The notes beneath the pieces were generated by a model. It worked only from the letters and a program-made list of their open reading frames with translations. It was not told the DNA's origin and did not search any database. From assembly GCA_030141605.1 (NCBI GenBank), contig JAQGDQ010000242.1:277279-341278 (forward strand): a stretch of 64,000 bases of DNA, in the 5' to 3' direction. Source of the DNA: Tubiluchus corallicola (lineage: Eukaryota; Priapulida; Priapulimorpha; Priapulimorphida; Tubiluchidae). Below are positions 1 to 34,400 of the stretch, piece by piece. The position numbers and the translations under genes are program-made. The first letter of the stretch is position 1; each line of letters begins with the position of its first letter.

Positions 1-180
1 GCTACCACTGCACCTGAAAATTTCTATAAAGCAGTAGTATAAATTACTTTTACACCTTATAGACGGTTTTTATGCAAATTTCTTTGTTATATTTTTCTAA
101 GTTTAAGTTATAACAGTAAAATAAATCCAACATGCAAATGACTTGTCTTTTCCTTTAATTATGAAAAATTGTTCACTTAC
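1..180. other. PLEKHD1 intron 5, partial
   Basis: AT-rich sequence downstream of PLEKHD1 exon 5 on the minus strand. The exon 5 donor lies at 175-180. No other signal seen. Confidence 0.6.
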
Positions 181-23951
<23,771 letters not shown>

Positions 23952-26305
23952 TTTAAACAGATCTGTTTTACTACAATACTTGATGCGGCCAGGGTAACCC
24001 AGGTTGCAAAATATTCGTATTTGTTAACATGCCAGTGCGACCAATCTATTTTGCACCGTTTGTTGACTTGCCGAGCTGCCTAGAGCCTAATCACGTAACG
24101 CAAAACAACTCATGTCTGTCTCTATGTGTCTCATTAGATCGTTACTACAAACTCTAGCACTGATTCACCGAGTGCACGTAATTATCACAAATTTACTTAT
24201 CACAATCAAATCTGTACCGTAGGCCTTACTTGTATTACATTGTTGTCATCCTCGACTACTAGAAAATAGATGTAACGAATTAATCCAAATAACTGCAATA
24301 ACACATCGATAATAAGCTATCTCTGAAAAAGAAACGACGTGTAGCTTTTACAACTACCCGCTAGTACTATAACGTAATAATTGCGGGTTGTTCTTTTTCA
24401 CAACCAAAATTTCGGCGAACTTTTCGACACGCTCTATCACAGTTACAGCCGTCCATTTACTAATGATTCTGCAGCGCTTTCGACATCTAGCGGCAGAAGC
24501 ATCAATTAACGGTTACACAAGTTCTGTTTCCTCTAGACAGAGTAGAGTAAGTAAACAGAGATTCGTAGGATCCACTAGGCTGCAAAGCCGACTGGCGGAT
24601 ATTACATTCTCTGACTGAGGTCATTATGTACATGCCAAGTCACCAAACCCTACTACAACAGGCTAGGTGTTATATTTTAGTAGTACTGCAACTGCTTGAT
24701 ACGATAGAGAAAAAAATGGATAAATAAATACTCACACAGTGCCATAATAATTATTGTCAGTATAATTATATAATAATAATACAATATATTATAATAATTA
24801 TAATTTTTCATTGTCTGTTATTTTTTGTACAGTTTAACCCTTAGTAGTTACTAAGTTTTTTCATTTACTGAACTTGTTTCCTAAAATTTTGATCAAACTT
24901 AACTAAAGGTCTAACGTTATCTGTAAAAGTGAATATTATGAGCATGATTTTTACAAATTAATATATTATCTAAATAACTAAGTAAATGAAATGTGCCAAT
25001 TGACTTTCATGGTTTCAATATTTATTGTGTTTTCTGAACTTTTTTCTTTGTAAAGCTCTGCACTGTATTCAAATGTGCTACACACACTGTGTTCACCAAA
25101 AAAGAATCAGCATTGGTACAGTTTAATTATGGGCACTTCGTAAGCTAGAATGCACCATTGCTAGCTTAGGAAAATAAAATAATTAATGAAAAAAATGATG
25201 GTCACTATGAGTAATGACGATTAGTGCAATTTTAATCAATCTCAATCATGCTACTACAGGTACAAAACTTTTCCACTTAAATTCTTATTATTTCTTTATA
25301 CATGTTTCTCCAAACCAAGGCCACTGCAGTCGAAGTGAGGAATTTTAGCTAACTGTGGATATAAGACTACAAGTTATAAAAACTTGAATTCCTACAACTA
25401 ATTAGCTAGGAACAGGAGGTTCCTGTTAGTATGCTTCTGGAAGCGAGTGATCGAAGTGGCAGTTAGTATCAAAAAATTAGTTGTCCATGAGAGAAAATAA
25501 GTATTTCAAATAATATTCATTTGTTATCTTAAAGGACAATAGAAAAAGTTGTAAGGAATCTGACCTTAGCCTAGAATTGAACCAGAGACTTTTGAATTGG
25601 AAGTTTAGTGCTTAGAGCTAGACTGCTTCTGGCCTTGTTGGAATTAAAAAATTTAATACTTCAAGAGTTTCACTTAATTCGTCACGGCGATGAATCATGA
25701 GAAAAATGCAATTGTCTTGGTAGTTTGCTTGCAACAGAAGAGGACATATCAACTATAAAGAAAAAAAGATGTAATGGTGTATCACCATAATTATTCAAAA
25801 ATCACAATTAAAACTTTTTGACATCAGGAAGATTTATTTTAAAACAAAAATTCGAATGTTCTCATAAGGCAAAGGAAATTATAAATAAGGGCTTCTATCA
25901 GAACCTAAAGAATAACCATCGATAAGTAAGATAAAAAGGTGTAAGTAAAATAAAGTAAGATAAAGCATTATGCATTTAAATACTTGGACTACTCTTAGAA
26001 GATAGCTCTTCAACAAACAATAAAATCAACCAGAAAACCACCAGGATGACAATTGTTAGCATTATTAGATTTTGCACTGATTTAAACTATTTAGCAGTGA
26101 TCTTTAGAGATGGAGACACTTCGTCCATTGCAAAGATTGGGGAGTCCTGCCATAAAGAAACGAACATAATTTTATCTTAGGTCCGCATGATTCAGTAGAA
26201 GAATGATGATAGTGATAAAAAATTTAATAAAACTTGAGCTTGTCCAGTAGCAAATATCACTAATTAATAAATTGTAACAAAGTTTAGTTATGAATAATAA
26301 TGATA
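23952..26305. other. Region between PLEKHD1 start and the LTR retrotransposon
   Basis: It should contain the PLEKHD1 promoter and first untranslated sequence on the minus strand. A 76-codon plus-strand frame at 24388-24618 is not recognised. From 24700 the sequence is AT-rich with trinucleotide-like TAA runs, and a tRNA-like remnant lies at 25565-25640. Confidence 0.45.
25565..25640 (-). pseudogene. tRNA-Gly(UCC)-like remnant or SINE head
   Basis: On the minus strand, TAGCTCTAAGC (box A-like), an ACTTCCAAT anticodon-loop-like segment and GGTTCAATTCT (box B-like) occur in tRNA order and spacing. The arms pair poorly, so this is not a working tRNA. It looks like a decayed tRNA gene or a tRNA-derived SINE head. 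Confidence 0.4.
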
Positions 26306-26310
26306 ATAAT

Positions 26311-26505
26311 TGTGCGGGTTTTGTGTTAATAGTGCTGCTCGTGCGTAAGTAACAGCAGTGCGTTTTCTTGTGAAGAAATGATTACTGTATGTGCCATCTT
26401 GCGTTGCTTTCCATTGTGCAAGTATCTTATGTAATGTCATACATTTACTCATAATAATATTTCCAAGCAACCTAAATATGTGTTCTTGTCTTTGGGAATA
26501 AAACA
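26311..26505 (+). repeat. 5' LTR
   Basis: 195 bp beginning TGTGCGGG and ending AAACA, identical to the 3' LTR. AATAAA at 26497-26502 lies at its extreme 3' end, suiting a polyadenylation signal in a very short LTR. No obvious TATA box. Confidence 0.97.
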
Positions 26506-26537
26506 TGGCGCTGCGAGCTAACAAGCCGAGTCAATAA
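26505..26537 (+). promoter_or_regulatory. Primer-binding region overlapped by a 10-codon upstream frame
   Basis: TGGCGCTGCGAGC starts directly after the LTR, as expected for a tRNA primer-binding site; I could not assign the tRNA. An ATG formed by the last LTR base and the first two primer-site bases opens a short frame (MALRANKPSQ) that stops 16 bp before the Gag-Pol ATG. It could act as an upstream frame limiting Gag-Pol translation; that is inference. Confidence 0.55.
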
Positions 26538-26553
26538 GGGATACTACTTCGAC

Positions 26554-29500
26554 ATGGAAGGTAATGTTAACGTACCTGATGGTAATGCTCCGCCAGCAGT
26601 GGTACATACTTTCGATTTTCGAACAGCATCTGTCGCACGGCCTGATATGCTGGATCTCAGCATTCATAGGGGAGAACATTTCCGTTTATGGAGAACCAAG
26701 TGGGATTCTTATTTTGAATTGTCGGGCCTAAGCACAGCTCAAAATCGAACGCAGTACAATGCCCTGATTGTAAATTGCAGTGATGACACGCTTAAGGTTA
26801 TCCTTAACCTTGGACTTCCTGATGCAGAAAAGCAAAATGTACCTCGCATATTACATGAAATAGAACGCTATGTTCGTGGTAAAATCAATGTTGTGGTTGA
26901 ACGGCGTAACTTTCACCAACGCGTACAACGTGAAGGTGAAAATGTAGACGATTTCATCACTGACATCCGCGAGTTAGCAAAGTCCTGTGAATTTTGTGAC
27001 ACTTGCCTACCATCCTTGATCCGCGATCGCATTGTTGTGGGCATTCGTGACGAAGGTACTATTCGCAAATTATTGTCGCAAGACAACTTGTCACTGGAAC
27101 ACGCAGTAAGAATTTGCCGTGCTGATGAGGCAGCCAAACAACACTGTGAACAAATTAAGTCAGTGCCAATGATTAATAAAACTGCAGCAAGACCTAAAAG
27201 TCAGTATAAACGCTATAAATCTGTACAGCAAGGCGCACAAACTGCAAGCACTTCGCAGTGTGCCAAGGTTTGTGGCAACTGTGGTTCTTTGCACGCATCA
27301 CGTGACCGTTGCCCAGCAAAGGGCAAGACATGTGGTAACTGCGGTAAGCTTAATCATTTTCAAGCTGTTTGTCGCAGCAAAACTAAAAAATCTTCATTTC
27401 AGCCTCGGAGAACTGAAGGCCAGCTCAGTGTAATTCAACTGACTGGATTATTTCAGGTGGCTGCGCAAGAAAATCCACCAACAGTAAAAGTTAAAGTGAC
27501 ATCATTGAATGGGAACATTCTATACAACATGTTGCCTGACACTGGGGCTTCTGTTTGTGCTGGTGGTCTAGACTTTCTTTATGCATTGGGTGAAAATACC
27601 GCCAACATTGACAAACCAGTGCATCAGCCAGTGGCAGTTGATGGTCACCATGTTACTGTTGTTGGCACACTTCCGTGCAAAATTATGCTGGAAGATAAAT
27701 GGTTCGAGGACTCATTCCACATTATACCACAAATGACAGGTGCAGTACTGTCGTGGAAAGCTACAAAAGCCTTGAATTTGGTACCGGCAAACTATCCTAC
27801 ACCGCTAGCAAATTCTACATCTGTTAATGTGATGCGCAGTCTGCAGCCACCGAAGTCCCCGATTCCGGCACCTCGAAAATCGGCATTGGCAAAAGCAACA
27901 GCTGAGGATCTTATGGAGCAATTTCCGACAGTGTTTGATGGCGTCATACGCAAAATGCCAGGTGAAGAATTCCGCATCTCACTAACCGACGACGCCAAAC
28001 CATTCGCTGTGAATGCGCCACGCCGCATCCCATTTGCTTACCGCGATAAACTCAAACGTGAACTTGACCGTTTGCAAGAACAGAACATTATTACTCCAGT
28101 AACGGAGCCTACTGAATGGTGCGCACCGATTGTAGTCGCTCCAAAAGAAGATAAAGAGTCTGTTCGTATCTGCTGTGATTTATCACATTTAAATAAATAT
28201 GTGAAACATGAGCGCTACTGCTCCCAGACACCAGCCGAAGTGGTGACAGAAATCTCTGCACAAGATGCAAACTTTTTCACTGTCATCGACGCATTAAAAG
28301 GGTATCACCAATGCCCGCTCTCTGAAGAAAGCCAGCATCTGACTACATTTATTACACCGTTCGGTCGGTTTAAATATTTACGTGCTCCATATGGCATTTC
28401 TTCTATCTCAGAGCATTATAATCGTCGCATGGATGAAGCTTTTCAAGGACTTAAAGGCTACAAGCGCGTTGTCGACGATTTTGTAATCTACGACAAGGAC
28501 CAAGCAGAGCATGTCCAACACGTCAAACAATTTCTACAACGCTGTCAGGACCGCCAAATCGCGATAAACCGCGAGAAATTTCGATTCAGTCAAACAAAGG
28601 TAAAGTTTGCTGGTTTCATCTTATCGAAAGATGGGTACGAAATAGATCCGAGCATGACAAAGTCTATTAGAGATTTTCCTATTCCCAAAAATGTAACTGA
28701 CTTACGTTCATTTTTTGGTTTAGTCAACCAACTTGGATCATTCACCAACTGCATCGCTGATGTTCTTGCACCATTGCGACCTCTTCTTAGCAAAAAGAAT
28801 GACCTTTTGTGGGATAAATCTCATGACAAAGCTTTTGCTGAAAGCAGAAAACTGTTGTCAAATTCTCCAGTATTAAGCTATTATATGCCAGGTCAACCGC
28901 TACAGCTTCATACAGATGCTAGCAAGCTCAATGGTATAGGATATGTACTCAGGCAGTATTATCCAGATCGAACCTGGAGAGTTATTCAGGCTGGATCAAG
29001 ATTTTTGACCGACACAGAAAGCCGTTATGCACCCATCGAACTAGAGATGCTTGCTGCTGTTTGGGCAATGTCAAAGTGCCGCCTGTTTTTAGAAGGTGCT
29101 CAAAAGTTCGAGTTGGTAGTTGACCATAAACCACTCAAACCTATCCTGGATTCTCACCGTTTGGATGAGATCGACAATCCACGACTGCAACGTATGAAAA
29201 TTAAAATTATGCCTTTTAATTTCCGCACTACCTGGTGTGCAGGAGAATTGCACAAGGCAGCAGATGCATTATCACGTTCGCCAGTCTCGGCACCTGATGA
29301 AACCGATCATGAGAATGACTTGGAAATGAATTCATTTTTGCACATTATTCGTAGTTTGTCATTGGATGAAAGCAATTTAGATATTCGCATTGAAAACCTC
29401 AAACGTGAATGTGCTACTGATCCAGAATATCAAGATCTGATACAATATGTACTAAATGGATTTCCAGAAAAACGTTCTGAGCTACCATTACAGTTGAGAC

Positions 29501-30735
29501 CTTATTGGCCAGTTCATGACCGTATAGCCATGGATGATGGACTTCTCGTGGTAGGCTGCCGTTTAATCATACCACGCTCCATGCGTCGCACAATACTACA
29601 TGAACTTCACGCTAGCCACCAAGGAAAGGAAAGAACTAAACAACGGGCCAGAATGGTAGTTTACTGGCCCAACATAGACAATGATGTGGAAAATGTGGTC
29701 CGTTCATGCCGTGAGTGCCAAGAAGAATTACCGTCTCATTGCAAAGAACCAATGGTCACTCATTTGAAACCCACATTTCCTTTTGAATACTTATCCGCTG
29801 ATCTCGCCACTTATGCTGGTAAAGATTTTCTTATCGCTGTTGACCATCTTTCTGGATGGCCATTCGTGTATGAACTTAGTACACATGCAGATGCCAGTCG
29901 TGTTATAAGTGCAATGCGGAAGATATTTTGCCAGACTGCTGTCCCAACTGTTCTGTGGACTGATGGAGGACCTCAATTTACTGCTGCTAAATTTCGCGAT
30001 TTTCTCATTCGATGGGGGGTGAGACATCATACTAGTACTCCTCATTATCCTCAGTCCAACGGACGTGCTGAAGCAGCTGTGAAATCTTTAAAAAAGATTT
30101 TGAAGCGATGCTGGAATGCTAAAACACGTCATGTCGATGAAGATAAATGGACGGCAGCTATGTTACAATACCGCAATACACCCGCTGCTAATGGGAAGTC
30201 GCCTGCCCAAGTATTGTTTGGACACAATGTTCAAGATGTGCTTCCGGCACATCGACGTGCCTTCGCACCAGAGTGGCAGCGCTCCTTCCAGCAAGCAGAA
30301 GCCAAATCTACCGAGCTGCAGGAGTCACTCGTTGAGCGATACAACCGTGATGCAAAGCCTCTCAGTACTTTAGATGTTGGTGCTCACGTACTCGTGCAAA
30401 ACCATCAGACAAAGAGATGGGACTTAAGAGGTGTTGTTGTTGAAATTGGTAGACACAGAAAGTACTACATCAAAATGGATTGCAGTGGACGAGTACTTAC
30501 GCGTAATCGCTGTTTCATTCGCCGCAGGTATCCCGTCCTGCCTCCGGAACACAATGGAGTCATCGTAGAGGATCCGCCTCCACCTATGCATGATCGACCT
30601 ATACTTGCGCCATCAAATAATTTACCAGATGATCGCATTCCACCCGTGCCAGATATTTGTGCCCCGCCAGTTCACCGCACGAGATCAGGACGACCAACAC
30701 GTCCACCAACGAGATTCATTCAAGAGACATTTTGA
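26554..30735 (+). CDS. Gag-Pol polyprotein of Gypsy-type retrotransposon, intact, 1393 aa
   Basis: Single frame without stop. In order: Gag-like helical region (about residues 30-210); two Cys/His knuckles near 235-275, the second a canonical CX2CX4HX4C (CGNCGKLNHFQAVC), the first variant; aspartic protease with DTGA at Asp329; reverse transcriptase with the catalytic pair Asp641-Asp642 in VVDD, where the usual first Tyr is Val; RNase H with HTDASK (Asp788); integrase with an HHCC zinc finger (CRECQ) and catalytic Asp1083, Asp1137, Glu1173, giving the exact D,D35E spacing. A Pro-rich C-terminus follows; no chromodomain was recognised. All catalytic residues are present, so the element may be autonomous. 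Host codon use looks normal. Confidence 0.96.
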   Translation: MEGNVNVPDGNAPPAVVHTFDFRTASVARPDMLDLSIHRGEHFRLWRTKWDSYFELSGLSTAQNRTQYNALIVNCSDDTLKVILNLGLPDAEKQNVPRILHEIERYVRGKINVVVERRNFHQRVQREGENVDDFITDIRELAKSCEFCDTCLPSLIRDRIVVGIRDEGTIRKLLSQDNLSLEHAVRICRADEAAKQHCEQIKSVPMINKTAARPKSQYKRYKSVQQGAQTASTSQCAKVCGNCGSLHASRDRCPAKGKTCGNCGKLNHFQAVCRSKTKKSSFQPRRTEGQLSVIQLTGLFQVAAQENPPTVKVKVTSLNGNILYNMLPDTGASVCAGGLDFLYALGENTANIDKPVHQPVAVDGHHVTVVGTLPCKIMLEDKWFEDSFHIIPQMTGAVLSWKATKALNLVPANYPTPLANSTSVNVMRSLQPPKSPIPAPRKSALAKATAEDLMEQFPTVFDGVIRKMPGEEFRISLTDDAKPFAVNAPRRIPFAYRDKLKRELDRLQEQNIITPVTEPTEWCAPIVVAPKEDKESVRICCDLSHLNKYVKHERYCSQTPAEVVTEISAQDANFFTVIDALKGYHQCPLSEESQHLTTFITPFGRFKYLRAPYGISSISEHYNRRMDEAFQGLKGYKRVVDDFVIYDKDQAEHVQHVKQFLQRCQDRQIAINREKFRFSQTKVKFAGFILSKDGYEIDPSMTKSIRDFPIPKNVTDLRSFFGLVNQLGSFTNCIADVLAPLRPLLSKKNDLLWDKSHDKAFAESRKLLSNSPVLSYYMPGQPLQLHTDASKLNGIGYVLRQYYPDRTWRVIQAGSRFLTDTESRYAPIELEMLAAVWAMSKCRLFLEGAQKFELVVDHKPLKPILDSHRLDEIDNPRLQRMKIKIMPFNFRTTWCAGELHKAADALSRSPVSAPDETDHENDLEMNSFLHIIRSLSLDESNLDIRIENLKRECATDPEYQDLIQYVLNGFPEKRSELPLQLRPYWPVHDRIAMDDGLLVVGCRLIIPRSMRRTILHELHASHQGKERTKQRARMVVYWPNIDNDVENVVRSCRECQEELPSHCKEPMVTHLKPTFPFEYLSADLATYAGKDFLIAVDHLSGWPFVYELSTHADASRVISAMRKIFCQTAVPTVLWTDGGPQFTAAKFRDFLIRWGVRHHTSTPHYPQSNGRAEAAVKSLKKILKRCWNAKTRHVDEDKWTAAMLQYRNTPAANGKSPAQVLFGHNVQDVLPAHRRAFAPEWQRSFQQAEAKSTELQESLVERYNRDAKPLSTLDVGAHVLVQNHQTKRWDLRGVVVEIGRHRKYYIKMDCSGRVLTRNRCFIRRRYPVLPPEHNGVIVEDPPPPMHDRPILAPSNNLPDDRIPPVPDICAPPVHRTRSGRPTRPPTRFIQETF

Positions 30736-30830
30736 ATTTATGTTACATAACATACATGTTGCGTATTACCAGATTAATGTGTGGTGAAATTTGAATTCCT
30801 TAATTAGTTCTTAAGGACTTAAGGGGGAGA

Positions 30831-31025
30831 TGTGCGGGTTTTGTGTTAATAGTGCTGCTCGTGCGTAAGTAACAGCAGTGCGTTTTCTTGTGAAGAAATG
30901 ATTACTGTATGTGCCATCTTGCGTTGCTTTCCATTGTGCAAGTATCTTATGTAATGTCATACATTTACTCATAATAATATTTCCAAGCAACCTAAATATG
31001 TGTTCTTGTCTTTGGGAATAAAACA
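30831..31025 (+). repeat. 3' LTR
   Basis: Identical to the 5' LTR over all 195 bases, preceded directly by the polypurine tract and followed by the ATAAT duplication. AATAAA at 31017-31022 may end the element's transcript, or leak into the USP34 upstream region. Confidence 0.97.
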
Positions 31026-31035
31026 ATAATAGTAA

Positions 31036-31081
<46 letters not shown>

Positions 31082-31094
31082 TGTAGTAGTAGTA

Positions 31095-31146
<52 letters not shown>

Positions 31147-31170
31147 TAGTAATAATAATAATGATACTAA
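31026..31170. repeat. TAG/TAA trinucleotide microsatellite split by the retrotransposon
   Basis: (TAG)n then (TAA)n over about 140 bp. The left flank at 26290-26310 is also TAA/TGA-rich, so the element inserted into a pre-existing microsatellite. Poly-Leu minus-strand frames here are artefacts. Confidence 0.93.
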
Positions 31171-31321
31171 TAGATTAAAATGATCACAAAATAAAATTAG
31201 AAGGGGTCGCGTCGACAATATTTCAGAGTTTACTGCAAAGTCACAGGCGCAGTCGTGGAGAGTTCAGTGGCTGTTATAATGTTTTGCGCCATCTGTGTGT
31301 TCTATTGTAAAACAACAAATC

Positions 31322-31332
31322 ATAATGGCGGA
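31322..31332 (+). promoter_or_regulatory. YY1-like site near USP34 start
   Basis: ATAATGGCGGA about 110 bp upstream of the USP34 ATG matches the AANATGGCG core bound by YY1 in many TATA-less animal promoters. No TATA box is evident in 31171-31442. Regulatory role inferred. Confidence 0.35.
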
Positions 31333-31442
31333 AAATGTTTTTTGATGATGTGTAATAGTACTTTAGTAAACTCGCCGGTTTCGGAATGTGCAGTAAAATT
31401 CAAATAAAACGGCGTTACGAATTGTAGCATGTTAGTTTTACC

Positions 31443-34400
31443 ATGTGCGACACGTGCTCCGAGTTGCTGGAAGTTTTGGACTTGTGTAAGCATTGATGCA
31501 ATATTTTTCCTTTTTCTCTTGTGACCTACCTGTATTTGCGGTGATCTTACGTTGTATAATTAGTGAATTACATATATTTACTCAATTAATTTAGTACTTG
31601 CTTTATTTACTTGTTGTATCATTGTGCACTGTACTCTACTATCTATGTAGGCATTGTCTGTGTGTCTAATCTTTTGACTTTACTGTCGTTGAATTACCTA
31701 ACTTAATAATTGTAATGTAAATTATCTGCAGCTGTAACCGTTTATTTATCGCACCGTCTAGCAGCCGAGATGTCTCGATTGTAAATAAAACTCGCAAATT
31801 AAAACTTTAATTCACATCTCACGATGAATGAGAAGTCACTTGTTGGCTATTGCTGCATTAGTCAGTAGTCAGTTAATGGTGCTGAGATCCTGAAAAGGTA
31901 GGTGCTGGCTACTGCTGGCCTATGGCAGGATATAAGCTCCCATGTATGCAGGCTTGTTAAATAAACTAGGTAAAGTTGTTGACGATAAATATTAAACATA
32001 TAATTAATATAAATATTAAATATTAAAATGCTAAAATAACCAAATAAATTAAATGTTAACATAAGCTATTTATTTTATTTATTTTAAACTATTTGATTTT
32101 TATTTATGCCCCCAGAAAAGCAAAACATTTCAATACTTTATGTTTAAAGGTTGCTTGTGTATTTTCTGGCTCATCTGTGAGTTTATATGCGAATAATGTA
32201 ACTAGCTTTCTACAGATTAAACACCTTGGGTTTTCAATTGCTTTGGCAATTAGCAATGCCTATATCAAGTGAACTACTGCTCACTGCTCTGATAGTTTAC
32301 GTATCTACAATACATTCCACTGCTATCGCTTGAAGTACTTCACATTTGGTTTTTTCAGCAGACAATCAAGTGCATGCTTATTTGTTGAATATCATTGATT
32401 CGGGTTATCAAAACACGAGTTCACTTTGACAACATGCATATTGTAAAACAGTCTGATCAAGGGCTGGCTCATTATCAAGGTGGCCCTTTGAAAGGAGCCA
32501 CTGAACTGGCGGATTTGTCTCAGCCATGTTTGATTGTTTGCACGTGTACAACTTTTGCATGCATTCTCCCCTTATGAAGTAAATGGTCAGGATCAGTATG
32601 GTAGAGAAAAAATATTGAGGTCAAATGCAGGCGGTCATGACTTATCAGCCATTTACACAAAGCATATGCTCAAGGCCACTTGGCCATGAACTCCGCCAAA
32701 ATCTATGATGCTATAAGATACTTTATTTAATTGCTTTATTTTCAACAGTTATTTAATTAATGAAAAGTAGCTGTTCTGTGTTTCAGCTAGCTTAGTTTAG
32801 CTAGTAATGTATTTTAAGTCACTCTGCTGCAATCATCATTTGGTCAAATCTCAGCCTTCTTTTTGGTGGATTATTCTAAAAAATGCTTAATCGGGAGTGT
32901 TTTAATGGCTGTTAATTTTCCATATTGGTCTAATTTAGTTGTAGCGTAAAATCTACATCATATTCAATTGTTTTGGTAGATGAAACTCAGGAAGAAGACA
33001 GCAAAGATCTAAGCAAGGAACACATCATCGTATTGTTAAACTTTATTCAGAATTGGTCTCAGCGGTAAGGAATGATTAAATATATCTGACTTTACGAACG
33101 CATCATATATATTCAGTAAATTATAGTAACTTCTTATTAGCTGGCTAATTATGCTTTGTAAAATGTGTGCGATATTTTTATAGAAATCACTTGGGAAAGG
33201 TTTTGTATTTAAACTCAGATTTGCCTCAGATTAGTCTTTGGAACTGTTCAATTAATTAGTTATAAATTTCTTCATGCATTTATATGTAAGTGTTTTTACG
33301 ATACTTTTCAAACATTCGTGCGTGTGATTGATTACTAAGCAATCAAGTGGAACAAAATATAGACTGTTAGTTTGTTAATTACAGGCAGTGTCTTTGCTGT
33401 TGTAAAGATGGCAAGACTGTAGAAAGTTTTCAAGGAGTCATACAGCATTTTCTGTCTATAGCTGTTAAGTTTATAGCAAGAATCGCCAATAGCCATGTTG
33501 ACACGTCAGATGCAGAGCGGTCACCTGAAAAGAAAGGTAATACATAAATAAACATGTGACAGCCAAACTTCTCTTGGTACATTTGAAAGTGAGGTCTGTT
33601 TAATGGGTGGCCGTATTTCACTGCAGAGTATTTCTAAAATCAGAAGACCAGTTGTTTTCTATGCCAGAGCCATTTGCAGTTTCTTTTGTGACCCGATCAC
33701 TAGAAAGTGGCTTTCGCAAAATTTATTTTTAAGTTTAGCTGCTCAGTTATTTTTCTTATTAAATTCTTTTAATAAATAAATAATTAAATTGGAGATTAGA
33801 GAGCTGTGTTAAACTGGCACTATCATGCGTGATTTCTCTATTTCATTAAATTAACTCAAAAAAAGTTTGTTAACTGAAGTTACTAATTTAATAGTTGTCT
33901 AATCTAATATGTTTGAGATAAACTGGTAATAATTTTCATTTACCACGTTTTACTGAAATGATATAAAAGCTTGTAAGTGAGAATGTGACTGTGCAGTGGC
34001 ATACGAGTGCTGTAAAAATGATAATCTTTTTAGCTGTTTGTAGGGGTCATATTTTTATTTTGCAATATCTGACTTACTTTGAATGGTTTGTTAAAAATAA
34101 GGAATGATAAGCTGTTCTTGGTAAAAGTGACAAAACATATAACAAATCATCCAAAATTGTATGTAAAAATACACATATTTTTATATAATTTCACTATTTT
34201 ATAGTTACTCAACAGATGATTGACTATACAGTTCACTTTACAAATGAGCTTTCAATTTCTTTTGCTGCAGATTGCGACAAATTTCTGTTTAATTTACAAG
34301 ATGAAGCACCATTTAAGCTAATATAAAAGAAACAACACCAGCCTGAATTTCATTTTTTAATACTGTGATAGTATCGCATAAGTATAATTTCTTGGTCAAC

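Larger units (their letters stand above)
26306..31030 (+). mobile_element. Full-length Ty3/Gypsy-type LTR retrotransposon with target-site duplication
   Basis: Two 195-bp LTRs (26311-26505 and 30831-31025), TG...CA ended, identical base for base by direct reading, flanked by the 5-bp duplication ATAAT (26306-26310 and 31026-31030). Between them are a TGG-starting primer-binding region at 26506, one intact Gag-Pol frame and a purine tract AAGGGGGAGA (30821-30830) touching the 3' LTR. Protease, reverse transcriptase, RNase H, integrase is the Ty3/Gypsy domain order. There is no envelope frame. It sits inside a TAA/TAG microsatellite and ends about 420 bp before the USP34 ATG. Identical LTRs imply a very recent insertion. 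Confidence 0.97.

Noticed and set aside
30811-31218. Poly-Leu minus-strand frame of 135 codons
   Set aside because: Translation of the TAG/TAA microsatellite plus the reverse of the LTR.
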